Positions 22,801 to 34,601 of a stretch of DNA of 64,000 nt are shown here, piece after piece. The stretch is from Candolleomyces eurysporus (lineage: Eukaryota; Basidiomycota; Agaricomycetes; Agaricales; Psathyrellaceae): contig JANBPK010000932.1 in the NCBI GenBank assembly GCA_027579435.1, forward strand, positions 54,333 to 118,332. The letters run 5' to 3'. The first letter of the stretch is position 1. The number at the start of each line of letters is the position of its first letter. The notes under the pieces were generated by a model. It saw nothing but the letters and a program-made list of their open reading frames with translations, ran no database searches and was not told the origin of the DNA. The translations under genes and the position numbers were made by a program.

Positions 22801-23200
22801 ATACCGTGACAGAGGGGATGAGAGCCTCTGACTACTTAAAGGAATCTCAACAAAAATCTCTAGTAGTTCTATCATAGGCTGGTTTCAGGTCAAATGCCAT
22901 CGCAACTTCGATGGAGGGTCGGAGAAATTTGCACCCCCGCCGGCATTCAATTGACAACATCCATCCGTCCGTTTAGCTAAACAAATCTAATATAGTGAGT
23001 ATAGCGAATGGAAGAGCTGATTTAGACGTCAGAAACAGGATTAGAGACAGGGAGAGAGACAGGAACGAGTAGCCACACTGATTGTAGCACTCGGCTGCCT
23101 TTGACATAAATTTAAAAGCTTTGATTCGTTTTTGGGATGGTCAATTGGAGTCTTCCTTCCATATACCCATGTGTGCATGCCAGCTTACGGGATAAATGAT
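22740..23200. repeat. Dispersed segmental unit U2 (short)
   Basis: It contains the 'caaaaatctctagtagttct' landmark (about 22850), 'cggcattcaattgacaacat' (about 22941) and a variant 'tgcctttgacataaatttaa' (about 23099), parallel to the same parts of U1 and U4. It lacks the MPDU1 part and breaks off near 23200. Confidence 0.6.
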
Positions 23201-24100
23201 TAACAGCAGTTCTTTGAGGAGTAGGACTCAGGAAGACAAGCGCCCGACTCGATGCTCGCGAGGAATGTGACTGATGATATAAAGGATACTAGAGTATCAA
23301 GAGAACCAATGAAACGATGAGCGTAAATGAATGTGTTCGAGCGCTAGGTAAACGGGTGGCGGAATGAACAATATATGAAGTGAGAAAAGGCAGAAGAGCG
23401 ATCGATTATCCCTCGGGCGAACGAAAGAGAAAAGATAGCACACATCCTTTATCAACACCATCAACTCTGCCTATATTCTGCTCCAATTTCGCAGCCATGA
23501 GCCAGATCTCGACGCCTTATCTGACGTGCTGAAGTGTTAGAGAGCACGACTTTGCGTCATTGGCATTAGTCAATGTTTATCATAAGCCAATACTTGGTAG
23601 ACGAGAGGGCAGCCTGAATGAAAAACCAAACGATCACTTCAGGACCCTGGAAATCAACTCTACAGCTCCAGGCTCCAAAATTAACGATATCAAACGAGCG
23701 TCCTATCCAACAGATAACAAAAGGAACAGTTCCCAGCCCAGAAAACCGAAAGGGTATCTAATTGGAACGGGCACGGCAGCGGGGTAACATTGGAGGGTCG
23801 AAGAGAGAAAGAGGCGCAAAATACCATAGAACGAAAGTACTAACCCAAAATAGGAACGAATTCGAATGCGGAATTAAATCGAACATGACATGAAAAATGA
23901 GCAAAACGAAGAAAGAAAGTCAGCGCTCACGCACAACAGGGGGAGGGATAACCCAAATCCTGACGCGTTTACTCAGAGAATCTCGAAAGAAGCGAAAAAA
24001 ACAAGCAACTGCGTTCTGTAGAAGGGGGGAAATGATCGGGGCTCATCCTCCAAATATGCAAAAGACACAAAATCGAAGGAAAGACGGGTTTCTCATCACT
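23201..24100. other. Intergenic between units U2 and U3; one PRP6 scrap
   Basis: A-rich sequence with short open frames. Apart from the PRP6-like fragment at about 23445-23580 I see nothing in it. Confidence 0.4.
23445..23580 (-). pseudogene. PRP6 fragment
   Basis: About 130 bases align with 55583-55720 of the intact PRP6, including 'gagccagatctcgacgcctt' against 'gagccagatcttgacgctct' and the following 'tgaa...gttagag/tgcgttcgcgag...gcgtc' stretch. The minus-strand frame is broken. It is an isolated scrap with no flanking PRP6 exons. Confidence 0.6.
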
Positions 24101-24771
24101 ACGATGAACTGCACGAGATGCAACGTGCGATTCCACACTGTCTCAAGAATGAGGTGACCTCGAGGTTCGAGCCCGACGAACCCGCATCTCGCCCGCGTTC
24201 AGATCGGTGTTTGCTCCAGAATTGGGCATCTCTACCCGCAAACGTGTCGAACGGGCCTTTTGCCGGAATCAACGGGCACCGCGTGTTTCGGGTGCCAGGC
24301 GCCTATCTGAATTGAAGAAGGCAATCTCCGCGCTGATTAGAGTGCAAGGCGACCGACGTGACGGAAAAGTGCCTGACATTGGGACATCAGCTGCATCGTT
24401 CAGATGAGGACCTCTACGGCGAATGTCACCACACCGACATGGTCTCCCCTTCTTCGTTCTTCACAGCCTCTTGCTCGACCCTTCGTGTCTAACAGATTAC
24501 TGCTCAGAGAAACAGCGGTGCTGCAAGCGACCACCTGCTGCGGTGAGTAGTAGCGAAGGTTTGGGACGTACATTGTTCAGTTCATTGTGGTCATCCGAGT
24601 CCGACTCGGACCTATTGTAACGGGGTTGAGAGCATCGACGGCGAACGTCCGTCTGTTAAGCTACTCATACGAGAAAATCTGGCGCGATCGTAGCTACAAC
24701 GAATAGAAGAATTGACTTTCCCATTAGACACCGGGGTCGAGAAGGAGAAGAAGACAGGCATGAGTAGTATT

Positions 24772-24822
24772 CATTGATCGTAATACTCGATCGCCTTTGA
24801 CATCGCAGCTTTGATTTGATGT
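24772..24822 (-). other. Conserved coding-like segment in U3 (QIKAAMSKAIEYYDQ)
   Basis: The minus strand reads QIKAAMSKAIEYYDQ followed by a stop. The same peptide, with one change, is read at 27879-27930 in U4. Of the five base differences between the two, four are silent third-position changes. In U4 the segment is followed by an intron-like gtgatt...ctcctctag, so it may be the end of an exon of an unidentified gene lying within the unit. Confidence 0.4.
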
Positions 24823-25209
24823 TAGGATGGTTAAGTGAAGTGTATCTTTCGTACGCCCGTATATGTCTGCCAGGGGATGGGATCAACCAAGGCGGAACAG
24901 AGTGAATGGCGAAATAGGCGGAAAGAAGGAGTCAAGATGGGAAAGGCAGAGTCCAAGACTCGGGGACTGCGTGTCTGTGTGAAAGAAATCAGGATTGGGA
25001 GTGTTTTATCGAACGAGCAATAGCACTTCGAGCGTACAGCTTCGATAGACTCTGAATCATGAAGCCATGAACTAATTTAGTATTTCTTGGGTCGGCGACA
25101 GCTCCCCTCGCCTATTTTTTNGTGACACCTTTCAATGTCTGATGAACGATTATTCATATATACTATAGCATGTATCACGAGCTCCTGGAATACATCGAAA
25201 TCTGCTCAT

Positions 25210-25560
25210 ATTAGACGGTACTCGAACACAACACGAACCCCTTCCAAATAATCAAGCCACCTTTCGGCTCCGCTTCCTCCCCCACTCGGCGTCCCACTGA
25301 ATGGGTCGAGGCCCTCTGAATAGGGTCCAAACTCCTCTGAGCTGAAGGCATCGATAGCAAGAGTGCCGAAGGAGCAGGTTCGCACAACACACCCCCNACG
25401 CTCCTTCTCTTCCTGCGGTCGTAGCGGAGGCGACCCGGTGCTAAACTCCAGGTCACCCAACCCCAGTTTCCAGCTCCTTGAACTCTTTCAACTCGATGGT
25501 GGTGCCTTTCTTCTCATCGCATTCGGCTATGTTCAGGGTTTGTTGACGTAGACGGGGTGT
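25210..25560 (-). pseudogene. MPDU1-like pseudogene 2 (C-terminal piece only)
   Basis: Around 25280-25330 the minus strand has 'cagagggcctcgacccattc', matching the 'cagagggcctcgacc' that encodes part of the QRASTP repeats of MPDU1 (about 58390). The upstream sequence resembles the charged GSGRPG region, with several frame breaks and an n at 25397. The rest of MPDU1 is missing. Confidence 0.6.
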
Positions 25561-25900
25561 CTCAATAGACTTATCCGAGGAATATGGACTTGGCTATTGG
25601 TAACCCAATTCAGTAATCAATTCTAGGGTCTAAGCGCTTGACAGCTTTGGACGGACCTCGCTTAACAGTGAAAGCAGTGTATTCAATATTACACCATTTT
25701 CTAACTAAGGGCAAACGTGACATTTTTTTACAGCATGCTCAAGTGAAAATTGAAAGAGACGGAAGCTAGGCAAACGACTGTATTATGAACTGAGAAATGT
25801 CAACGTGCAGACCGTGTGCTTTATGCTGCGGCACGCACCCTTATCTTCACCCTACAAAAGAAAGCTTCACCACACACGTCGGCTCGTCACTTTTCCCCTG

Positions 25901-27472
25901 ATGATCCTTCTTTTCCTCACTCTTCACTATCTATACGTTCAAGCTTCCACAGCTCCCACCGGCAACTTTACTACGACGACTCTCGAGTCAGCCGATGGGT
26001 CTGGCATGGAAGTCTATAGAACCGACTATAGGCCAACAGCTGAGATCGTCACGAGCTGTTTTTCAACCATCTTGCTATGCACTTGGTTCACGATTCACCC
26101 CGACGTTTGTGGATATAGGTCGACTTGGAAGCAAACAACTGGAAGAAAGCTGGAGTTATTCGTGTGGGCGCTGTTAATACCTGAGCTGGTCATGATGTGG
26201 GCATGCAATCAGTGGCTTGGAGCACGCAGGGTATGCAAATGCCTAGGAAAAGGTATGGCGTAACATGCTTTATATAATCCCAAGCTGACATTCTATATTT
26301 AGAGGCAGGATGGACGCTGGTTGAAGGCCATTTCTTCCAAATGGGTGGTGTCTGGATCTGCGATGAGCGTGGAGAACACACAACATGTGACCCTAAGCGT
26401 GGCCTGTTCCAGGCTCCAAATGCTGATATGCAATACCGTCTACGGGAGACCACCACTCTGGAAGAGATTACGGATCGCAGCAAGAGTGATGGCTTATCCA
26501 AAACGATTGTCCTCGCTCAAACTACATGGTTCACCATTCAGTGTATCGCCAGGGCAGTGCAGGGGTTAGCATTCACCGAGCTGGAAATAGTCGCCTTGGC
26601 TTACACTATCTTGAACGGTGTGATGTGTTTTTTTNGGTGGAACAAGCCTCTGGACGTTCAATGCCCGGCTGTGATACATTGGAGCGGCTCCAGAATCGTT
26701 GAACGAAGTCAAATAGAATCTGTTGCTGTGGACTCGGAACAAGACCCAAACAGTAAATGGGGACGTCTCAAGGAGTGGCTTCGTTCCACTTGTCAGAAGG
26801 TCTCTAATGTCCTAATACCAGGTATGTTAAAATCATTGGTCTTGTCTTGGTAGCACTGAAAACCAATCTTGAGTGCAGCTTCTACGGTCAAGACTTTCTT
26901 GGACAAGCCTCATGCTGTCCTTGAAAAAATACCCCAGCATCTTTTGCAAGGTTCGTCCCGTGTTCAGATCACATAAAATGTAAGAGCTAAAATAATGGTG
27001 AACCAAAGCTGCCCAGCACATACGCAGATCGATGGTCTCTTTGATGGTGCCACACGATGGAGCCAATTCTTATGAGGCGCCTTACTTCGCTTATGTCGAC
27101 GATCGACAACAAAGTTTCATCATCTCTTCTGTCATAGTCTCCCTTCTTGCCTCGCTGTTTGGTGTGATCCACTGTATCAGTTGGTCATTCACCTTCCCCA
27201 GCTCCGCCTTCAAGATCCAGTGGAGGATCTGTTCGATCTTCATAACCGTTTCCCCTATGCTTGCAGCATGTTGGCTAGTCCTCCATCTGTTCCCTTATTT
27301 TCGGCGCTGGATCCAGCTGAATATGCCTCTCGTCATTTCCTTTTCTGCGTTGTTCCTTATGTACATAGCCGCTCGCATTATTCTCCTTGTCATAGCATTC
27401 CGTGGCCTCTCCACAATTCCTGCTACGGGGCACCAGTCGATTGAGTGGACTGACTTTATACCACACATTTAG
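25901..27472 (+). CDS. Membrane-protein family copy C
   Basis: Paralogue of copies A, B and D; function unknown. The start at 25901 gives a signal-like MILLFLTLHYLYVQAS; an upstream in-frame ATG exists at 25805. Exon 1 has 'CFSTILLCTWFTIHPD' and 'LVMMWACNQWLGAR'. After an intron ending near 26301 come 'GWTLVEGHFFQMGGV', 'TDRSKSDGLSKTIVLAQTTW' and, near 26630, 'VMCFFxWNKPLDV', where the n at 26635 must count as a base (expected W). Further small exons follow, then a C-terminal exon from about 27030 with several membrane segments ('LLASLFGVIHCISWSF', 'ARIILLVIAFRGLS') ending 'GHQSIEWTDFIPHI'. No inactivating change is required. Confidence 0.75.
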
Positions 27473-27878
27473 CTATATACCTCTTTCAACTTCGTTTAGT
27501 TTTTCATTCCGTAGAGCTATTACTAATGGGCGGTGGAGCGCAAGTCGGACAGCATTCAATTTATTATGGTTCTCCTAATAGTCTGACATTCCCTGAACCT
27601 ACCGTGACGGATCTGAATGCCTCTGCATACTCATGGCCATCCCAACCAAAATCTCTAGTGACTCCATCAGCGAGTCGGCGAGTCGAAAGTCGGTCGAAAG
27701 GCATGGCAAATTTGAGGAAGTATCAAGCGCTCTGCATGCCCACTGGCAGTCGATTGACCAACGTCCGTCCGCTGAGCTACTCATGCTGGTGAATCTGACG
27801 ATCGTGTTCACAACGGATGGAAGAACTGACTTTGCATCGGACTCCATCCTAGAGGAGAAAAGAAGACAAAATGAGAAA

Positions 27879-27930
27879 TCACTGATCGTAATACTTGATT
27901 GCCTTTGACATCGCCGCCTTGATTTGTTTT
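27879..27930 (-). other. Conserved coding-like segment in U4 (QIKAAMSKAIKYYDQ)
   Basis: Counterpart of 24772-24822. The minus strand reads QIKAAMSKAIKYYDQ and then either a stop or, if the gt inside the last codons is used, a GT-AG intron with a polypyrimidine tract that ends near 27850. U1, U2, U5 and U6 have decayed versions of the same segment. Confidence 0.4.
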
Positions 27931-28239
27931 CGGTCTTTCGTACATCCGCGGGTGTTTGCCAGGCAACGGTATGACCCAAGGTGGAACGGAGGGAATGAAG
28001 AAGTGAATGGGAAGGAAGGAATCAAAATGGGGAAGACGAGGTTAAGAGAGAGAGTGGAAGCGTGGAGCCCCTCCGAAGCTAACAAGCAAACGAATCGCCG
28101 ACCGTACATCGAATTTGGCATCTCCTATATCGGCGAGCATTCCTCTCGTCCATCCTTTATGACTGTTCAACGGCCAGTAAACAATGAATCATGAATATTA
28201 TAGAATGCATTACGAATTGCTGTCGGATTACATCGAGAA

Positions 28240-29700
28240 TCTACCTACATGTGACTGGCTTCCTCCCCTACCCGGCATCCAATTCCTAAACCTAGTCTTC
28301 CTGTAGTCGTGGCGAGGGTGACCTGAGGCTGAACCCCTGGTCGCCCAGACCCGTGTTCCAACTTCCTCAACGCTTTCAACTTCAGAGTGGTGCCGTTGGT
28401 CTGCTCAGCTTGTCCGTGGTAGAAGTACAAGTGGGTTCCGTGGACAAGGTTGAGCGGAAAGCGAGCGAGAGAACCCAGCTGCCAAGGCGGTCGTTGACTG
28501 CAGTGAAAATTGTGAAGAGACAGGCGAGGCATTCGAAGATCTGAGACATTAGGAGGAGAGCTGGCCTGTCAATTGAAAAGGGGCATTTGCTCTGATTTTG
28601 GGGAGTTGACTGAGTAACAAAAGTGATGGCGTATAAGCTTGCATGACTGCCAGTTGCTCAGATGAGATGTTCGCCAAAACGCCAGTCGCTAGCGACAGAG
28701 GCAGTACGAGTGGATTATTGGCGTGAGGGGGGGTTTGAGGATTTAGGAGGGGAGCGAGGGACCTTAGGCCGGGGGGGGGGNGCGCTTAGACCTCCGTTTA
28801 NTAGAGCATAGATGGTTAGAGAAAGTGAGAGAAGGAACAAGCAGGACGACGCACTGGGAACAATCTGGGGTCCCTTCATCATCAACCCGCCCAAAACACC
28901 ACCCACGCACAACCCTTTTGGCAACACGTATTCTGGGAGTGAAACGGCAATGGTGATGGAGTCTTTGACTAGGATTGTGCAGGCTTTTCATAGCCATAAG
29001 CATAGCTGACAGGGAGGGAAGGAGACGGCGAACGAGCTGATGCAGACTATGCAGTGGCGTATAAGCTTGCGCGACAGCCAGTCGCTCAAATGAGATGTTC
29101 GCCAGAACGCCAGCACTCGCGACACGACAATGTTGAGGCGAGGTTCAACGTCTGCCTCAACGATAGAGGGGGATACGGGAGGATGAGGGACGTAATAATT
29201 CCATTCCGCATATAAGAACCTCTTGCCGCATGTCGAGCAGGGAAAGTGATGGCGCAGGGAGTACGAGGAGAATACTCGCGTAGGAGAGGGTTTGAGGATG
29301 GAGGAGGGGAGGGAGTGACCTTGGACTGAGAGGCGTCAAAGCCTGCGTTCATAGAGCATAGGCGGTTAGAGAAACTTGAGAGAAGAAGCAGGCAGGATGA
29401 CGCACGGAAAGAATCAGCGGACCCTTCATTATCAACCCGCCCAAAGCAAAACTCACGGACAACTCTTTAGAAAACACGCATTCGGGCTATGAGACGGCAA
29501 TGGTGGTAGATTCTTCGACTAGGATTGTGCACGCTTTCTACAGCCATAAGCGCAGACGAGCCATGGAGCATGTGAGCCGTGCCAGTAGTGCGCCTGTGTT
29601 TCCGCGAACCGGGCCGGAGTGTGATCCTGGCAAAGAGACCGGAGACGAAGCCAAGCAACTGCTCCTTCACCAACATGAAATCCCTTGACAACTTATCCAT
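28240..29700 (-). pseudogene. MPDU1-like pseudogene 3, internally duplicated
   Basis: Near 28320-28370 the minus strand reads 'LEHGSGRPGVQPQV', nearly identical to LGNGSGRPGVQPQV of MPDU1. Near 28140-28230 the 3' flank 'tcgatgtaatccgac...' resembles the MPDU1 3' flank at 58501. Two copies of the GGSIMKVPQIL region occur (one at about 28860-28910 as 'GGLMMKGPQIV', another near 29410-29450), each with a decayed 'ctctcctacgcgagt...' exon beside it. Frames are broken throughout, and n at 28783 and 28801 mark uncertain runs. Confidence 0.75.
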
Positions 29701-30514
29701 GGTGCAGGTGTTCGTGATGGCATGGCTACTTGGTCTGGATCTAGCTCGTGACTTTTAATCTCTCCCTCCTTTGTTGGCTCGAGTCCCCCGGAATGACTTC
29801 TTGCTGCGGAGTACATCAAATTCAAAGCTGACCTTGAGCTGACCACTCACAACAATGTTTCCCACAGACTACATCCCCGACTTGCGCGTTGATATCGACG
29901 CCACTGAGATCGCTGCGGGGTATTTTCGAGTAGGAACCAAATCACCGAAGTAGATTTGAACTATAAATATAACTTTGAGAATGCTGTTTGACCTCCCCCT
30001 TATAGGCGCTGCTCTATGCACCTCACGCCGTAAAGCATGGTCAAGTCGGTACTCAGCCTCTTCTAAGAAGCGCGTTATCCAAGCAACGATCACGATTCCC
30101 AAGGGATACGTGTGTGATCGATGGCATAATCATTTGAAATGAATACAGTCGTGTCCTTGGTTCTGTCAGACGCGAAGTTGATCTGGAGAGCACAAAGTGC
30201 AACGACACTCCACGATCAGTGAGCAGTTGATGAGAAATTGGTTTGTGGGAAATGTCAATGCGATGAATCGGTGCCACCGTGCCTCGAACATTGCCCCGAG
30301 AAGTCAACAGTTCTCAATGTCGAGTTTGATATGATACCAATGGAAGCCTACAAAGATCACAGCAGCTACTATGTAAAGAATGATAAATCAAGAACTCGTG
30401 AGCTCGTCTCTAAAGTCGGAAGTGGAGGTTGCCTTTAAATCGGGTATCTGTGGAGCCCCATCCGACTAGCATATCTTCTCCCACAAACAAGAGCTCTCCA
30501 TCTGTCCCGCCGTC
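29701..30514. other. Intergenic; nothing supported
   Basis: Short open frames only. A TATA-like 'ctataaatataac' lies at about 29960, but no gene that would use it is visible. Confidence 0.4.
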
Positions 30515-32340
30515 ATGGAGAACGATCTAGCCGAGATTGAAGCAGCAGTGAGTATGTGGATCATCCAAGAGGTCAGTGAAACACAATATCCACTGCACTC
30601 TGATACTGACTTGCCAAACTCACTTCGAGTACATCGATGGTAAGGATCTAAGTTTCGATCACACTCCAGCTGCTGAAATCCATTCCGTATAGTTGTCTGC
30701 TACAGTGCATTTGTAGGTCATTCTTTGGATCCCCATGGACCCGACCCACTCACCTAGGGCGTCAATGTCCAAGTTCTATTTCTGTCTCACCACTTTTGGA
30801 GACGAAGTATGCATGATGTCATTCATTTGCAGTGGGAGTACTTAAGTCTTACCATTTCCTATGACCAGGTCTCTAAAGTATGGTCCCAGCGGTGGAAGCT
30901 GGGTGGGATTTTGTACCTGGCCATAAAGTATACCACGATTCTCGACATTATAGTCACATTTTTGGGTGAGTTGATTCGATTCCCTGTAATTCGCCATCGA
31001 GGTGGTTCTTTGACATGTCTGACGTTACAGCGGCCTGGCGTTTATACCTCACGTTGAGCACGAAGGTATGTCCTGTGCTATGTGTTAGTGTCGCTTCCAG
31101 AATGTAACCATTACTGGCAGATATGTCATGGCCTGACGATTCTCAGTAGGAGTACGTAGCTCCTCGTACTCCCGGTGTTTAGTTGGGCGGTTAACGAGAT
31201 TCCCATTCTTACCAAGTTGCGATGCGTGCCAAAACTGACACTGCAGAAGGTGCTGCCTCATTCTCTTAAGGGCTCAAAGGCGGACAGTAGTGCTCAAATT
31301 CTTCTAGCCGCCCTATGGCTTTGTCTCTATGCCCTACTTGGGGCGAAGCGAATTTATTCCGTCTTCTTATTAGTCGCATTCATGGTCGGTCATATCGCTT
31401 TGCATCAATATGATTCCACTTCATTCAATATTCCCTCACAGGCATTCACAATCGCTCTCCATGTCGTGACGTGGACCGCCCTTTCGAAGCATGTAGGTTA
31501 GTGATTTAGCAGAATCATCACTACTTATCGATAAGACACGCGTCAACATTGCTCACTAATTACTTTCCTCCTCAGAACCCCCTTTGACCCAGCTGGACCA
31601 AGAACTGGGCTATGCGTGCGGATATGTACCCTGGCGCTCCGTACCTATGGTGCATATCACAACTGCGAGAACCGCCTGTACGCGTCCAGTATTCCTAATC
31701 ACTGCTTCTAATTGATCAAAAACCGACCACCTCTGTCTTCTGTGATTGCCAGTCGCAACCATACTGGGCGCCATTACCCTCTATGTCCGCTACCGCCATC
31801 AACATAATTCGTTGATCAAAGTAATACGCCGAGACGGGGGGATGTACTATATCTCAGCACTCGGTTCGTTCGAGTATGAGTTCGAGACCTCCTATGCAGC
31901 TAACCAATACCTTTCTGTGGTCTACTCTAGTTCTCCGAGTAGTAAATGGAATCACGGCCTTGCCAAACTCTCCGGTACGTCGCCTCAGCGCGTGTGGGGT
32001 GAGATCAAAGATCATTCATTTACCTACGCTTCGCCTTCCAAAGATTAAAGACCCGTACTGGATATCCAGCTCGTACGTTCCTCTCTGGACTGGTTTTGTT
32101 CTCTCGAGAGCCTGACGCACAGACAGGATTTCCATTGTCACAACTCCAATGTTCTCCATGCTGTTGCTGCTCAATATGCAGAGGGTCAACGGCACCGAGA
32201 CTCGAGCCATTGTCTCCACCCTCATATTCAACGTCAAGGATAACTCGGACTCTCGGCAGGTTATTGAGGATGAAGAATATGGACTTGACGGTAGTACCAT
32301 GCATAGTCTTTCCAGGGGTCGGGTAGGGGCAGAGCCATGA
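30515..32340 (+). CDS. DUF6533-type multi-span membrane protein (copy 2)
   Basis: Paralogue of the minus-strand gene at 10873-12716. The start at 30515 gives MENDLAEIEAAVSMWIIQE, then gtcagt. Short exons follow ('YIDVVCYSAF', then 'ASMSKFYFCLTTFGDE'), spliced in frame to 'VSKVWSQRWKLGGILYLAIK', the DUF6533 core (about 30870-30930). Later exons include 'LLAALWLCLYALLGAKRIYS' (about 31300-31360). The last one (from about 32140) has 'LLLLNMQRVNGTETRAIVST' and a polar tail ending VGAEP. The exon order and the unusually short first exon match copy 1. Role unknown. No frame-destroying change was needed, but the splice around 31150-31270 is not certain. Confidence 0.65.
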
Positions 32341-34601
32341 ACAGCGGTCGACCTCTGGTTGTTTGCTACAGGAATATTGATGAATTGTACATTACGTCTG
32401 AAGATGGAACCTTATTACCCTTGAGATCCTTTCTCACCGTCAATCCTTCCGTTTATATCTTGCAGAGGCCGATGCTAAGTATGGCAACGACCCGAGCGCG
32501 ATACTTGTAAACTTGAGATAAAATCGAAATATATTCATGTCACACTGGATGAAGTGACTTGGGCCCGAATCCCTATATACCATCTGGGAGTGTCTTTTAC
32601 TGGTAGGGCGACCTGGCCAAATTCGTAAGACTGAAAGTGTGCACTAATGCAAGATAAGGGAGTGTACAAAAAGTGGAATGCTAGAGGACAACACTGGAGG
32701 GGTGGTGTACGAAGACACGACCAGCGCAGTCGCCTCAAAGCCCAACTATTGTTAGAGTAGGTTGCTTGACCCAGCGGCCCGGGCAAGGCGTAACGCTCAA
32801 GTGAGAGAGGGAATATATGGGTCCGTCTACTCTAACAGAGCGACTACCAGTATATGGCATGTATGTTGGGGGAAAGTTGTTTTTACCACATGTTTGAGCT
32901 CATAAAAAAGGGCGCATCTGGCGGCGTTATCCTGTCTGGCATGGCCGGCTTGTCGGGCGCTCGCTACCAGCAAGCTGCCCGTGGAATCTTTCAATTCCAA
33001 TCTTGCCGACCTGTGTCGACCTGCCAGACGGGATAATTCCAAAATACTGGTAGGAAATAAAATATTTGAGGAACATGTACGCAAATCGGCTCAAAAACCT
33101 CTCGACCTTTTCCGCAGTATGTACTCTGCAAGAGTGATTCCTGAAAATCACAATTCCATCTAATTCGTGTATGATTCTACAATAGAATGCTATCAAAGAT
33201 TGGCTGCGCAGGCCCGTTTTCCAGCTCGCTCTAAAGCTCGAACTAGACTTCTGTCACAGATGGACCTGACCGCGCGTGGCGGAGGCGGCCCCGAGGCCCT
33301 CTACCTGAGCATGGCAGGCCAAGAGGTGGCTCAAGCTCAAGCTCCGCTCGTGTAACTCGGTTCTGATTAAGTGTGAAGAAAGGTCGCACCAAAGATAGAC
33401 ATATTCAATGGAGAACCGCCACCGCAATGTATCAAAACTGAGGACGGGCTAAATTTTCATTTACATGGCACATGTCACAGCGCCTGTCTGAGGATGGCAG
33501 GCTGAAGGCTGCGCGTGCAACGAATGTTATGCCTCAAAATGGCGCCAATGGCCAGGAAACTGGTGGCATGCACTACACGTGAAGTACACTTGATCATGAC
33601 CTGAATATCCTTGACCCCATGGAAAGCAAACCTACACGAGATGTTCGAGACGAGGTTCAGGTGGCGACAAAAGTGTGATAAGTAGCTCTGTGTTATTATA
33701 TCCCATTTGGACAGGGTGTAATGCAGCCACACAAGATGTTTATGTTGAGGGCGTTGAGCTAGCTCTGCTCAGCATAAGTTATAAAGTTGGTAAGCCGACT
33801 GATAGATACTGACACCGCTAAGCGTCGGACCACCCGCACATGTATCACCACCAACTTGGGCCCTCCCTGACAAAGGGGGCAAGCAGCTGGAGAAGCCTAG
33901 AAGCCAATCAATCTTGATCTGGCTTAGCTCGCCGTACGTCCTTTCTCTCCCGCCATGTTGTTCGCCTTCGTTAGTTCTCCCTTCTCCCATTCTTTCGTCC
34001 CCCCTCTACGTTTCGCTCCATATATAGTGCTCAAACTTCATAAGCGCTTCATCGGCCGACATACGCCTCCATCCTCATTCTCTCGATTGTAGCCGTAACG
34101 ATTGTTGGATACGTCTAAATCAACAAGGGAGCCCTGATCAATCAAGCCTTCCTCCTTCAAACTCAGCTCCTTGCTCTACAGCAAATGTGAGACAGCAGAA
34201 AACTCCTAGGCCTCCTGGCACTCCACGCGCTTATCACGCTTTCATAGCTAGTTGAAACGCCCAATTGACACTATCCTTTGCAGGATATCCTTGACACGTT
34301 GTTTCAACACGTTTTTCAACATGCTAATTGAATATGAGGCGCAATCTTTTGCTCAATTGCAATATATTCGACACTCCTGCGTCCCGTTCATTTCGCTTCA
34401 TAATCCTCGGGGTTGTTTGAACATGTTCCCTTGATGAATGTTCCAGGCTAAGTCAACACAGCGTTATCATTTAAAAGCGCTACTTATATAGCTCAAGGGT
34501 CCCTCCCAAAATTCGTATTGAATTCTCCAACCCTCTCAGCTTGCCTAAGCTCCAGTGTCGCCAGCATTGTCTCCCATCGCTCCGGAGAGCCAATTTCGAC
34601 A
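32341..34601. other. Long intergenic interval
   Basis: No gene supported. A 10-base inverted repeat (gttagagtag at 32751-32760, ctactctaac at 32827-32836) encloses about 66 bases that include a GC-rich core, and could be a small hairpin or the remnant of a short inverted-repeat element. Sequence at 33950-34110 is pyrimidine-rich with 'tatata' at about 34020, promoter-like, but the next recognisable gene starts only at 34602. Confidence 0.35.

Larger units (their letters stand above)
24100..25560. repeat. Dispersed segmental unit U3
   Basis: It shares 'gaatgaggtgacctcgagg' (about 24149) and 'gaaggcaatctccgcgctga' (about 24315) with U1, 'tcgcctttgacatcgcagct' (about 24791) with U1 and U4, and ends in an MPDU1 C-terminal piece. 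It stops about 340 bases before copy C of the membrane family. Confidence 0.65.
27540..29700. repeat. Dispersed segmental unit U4
   Basis: It starts about 70 bases after the stop of copy C. Landmarks are 'ccaaccaaaatctctagtga' (about 27644), 'ctgcatgcccactggcagtc' (about 27731), 'ttgcctttgacatcgccgcc' (about 27899), then MPDU1-derived sequence. Inside the MPDU1 part a stretch of about 450 bases is itself repeated in tandem (about 28600-29030 and 29050-29560). Confidence 0.65.
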
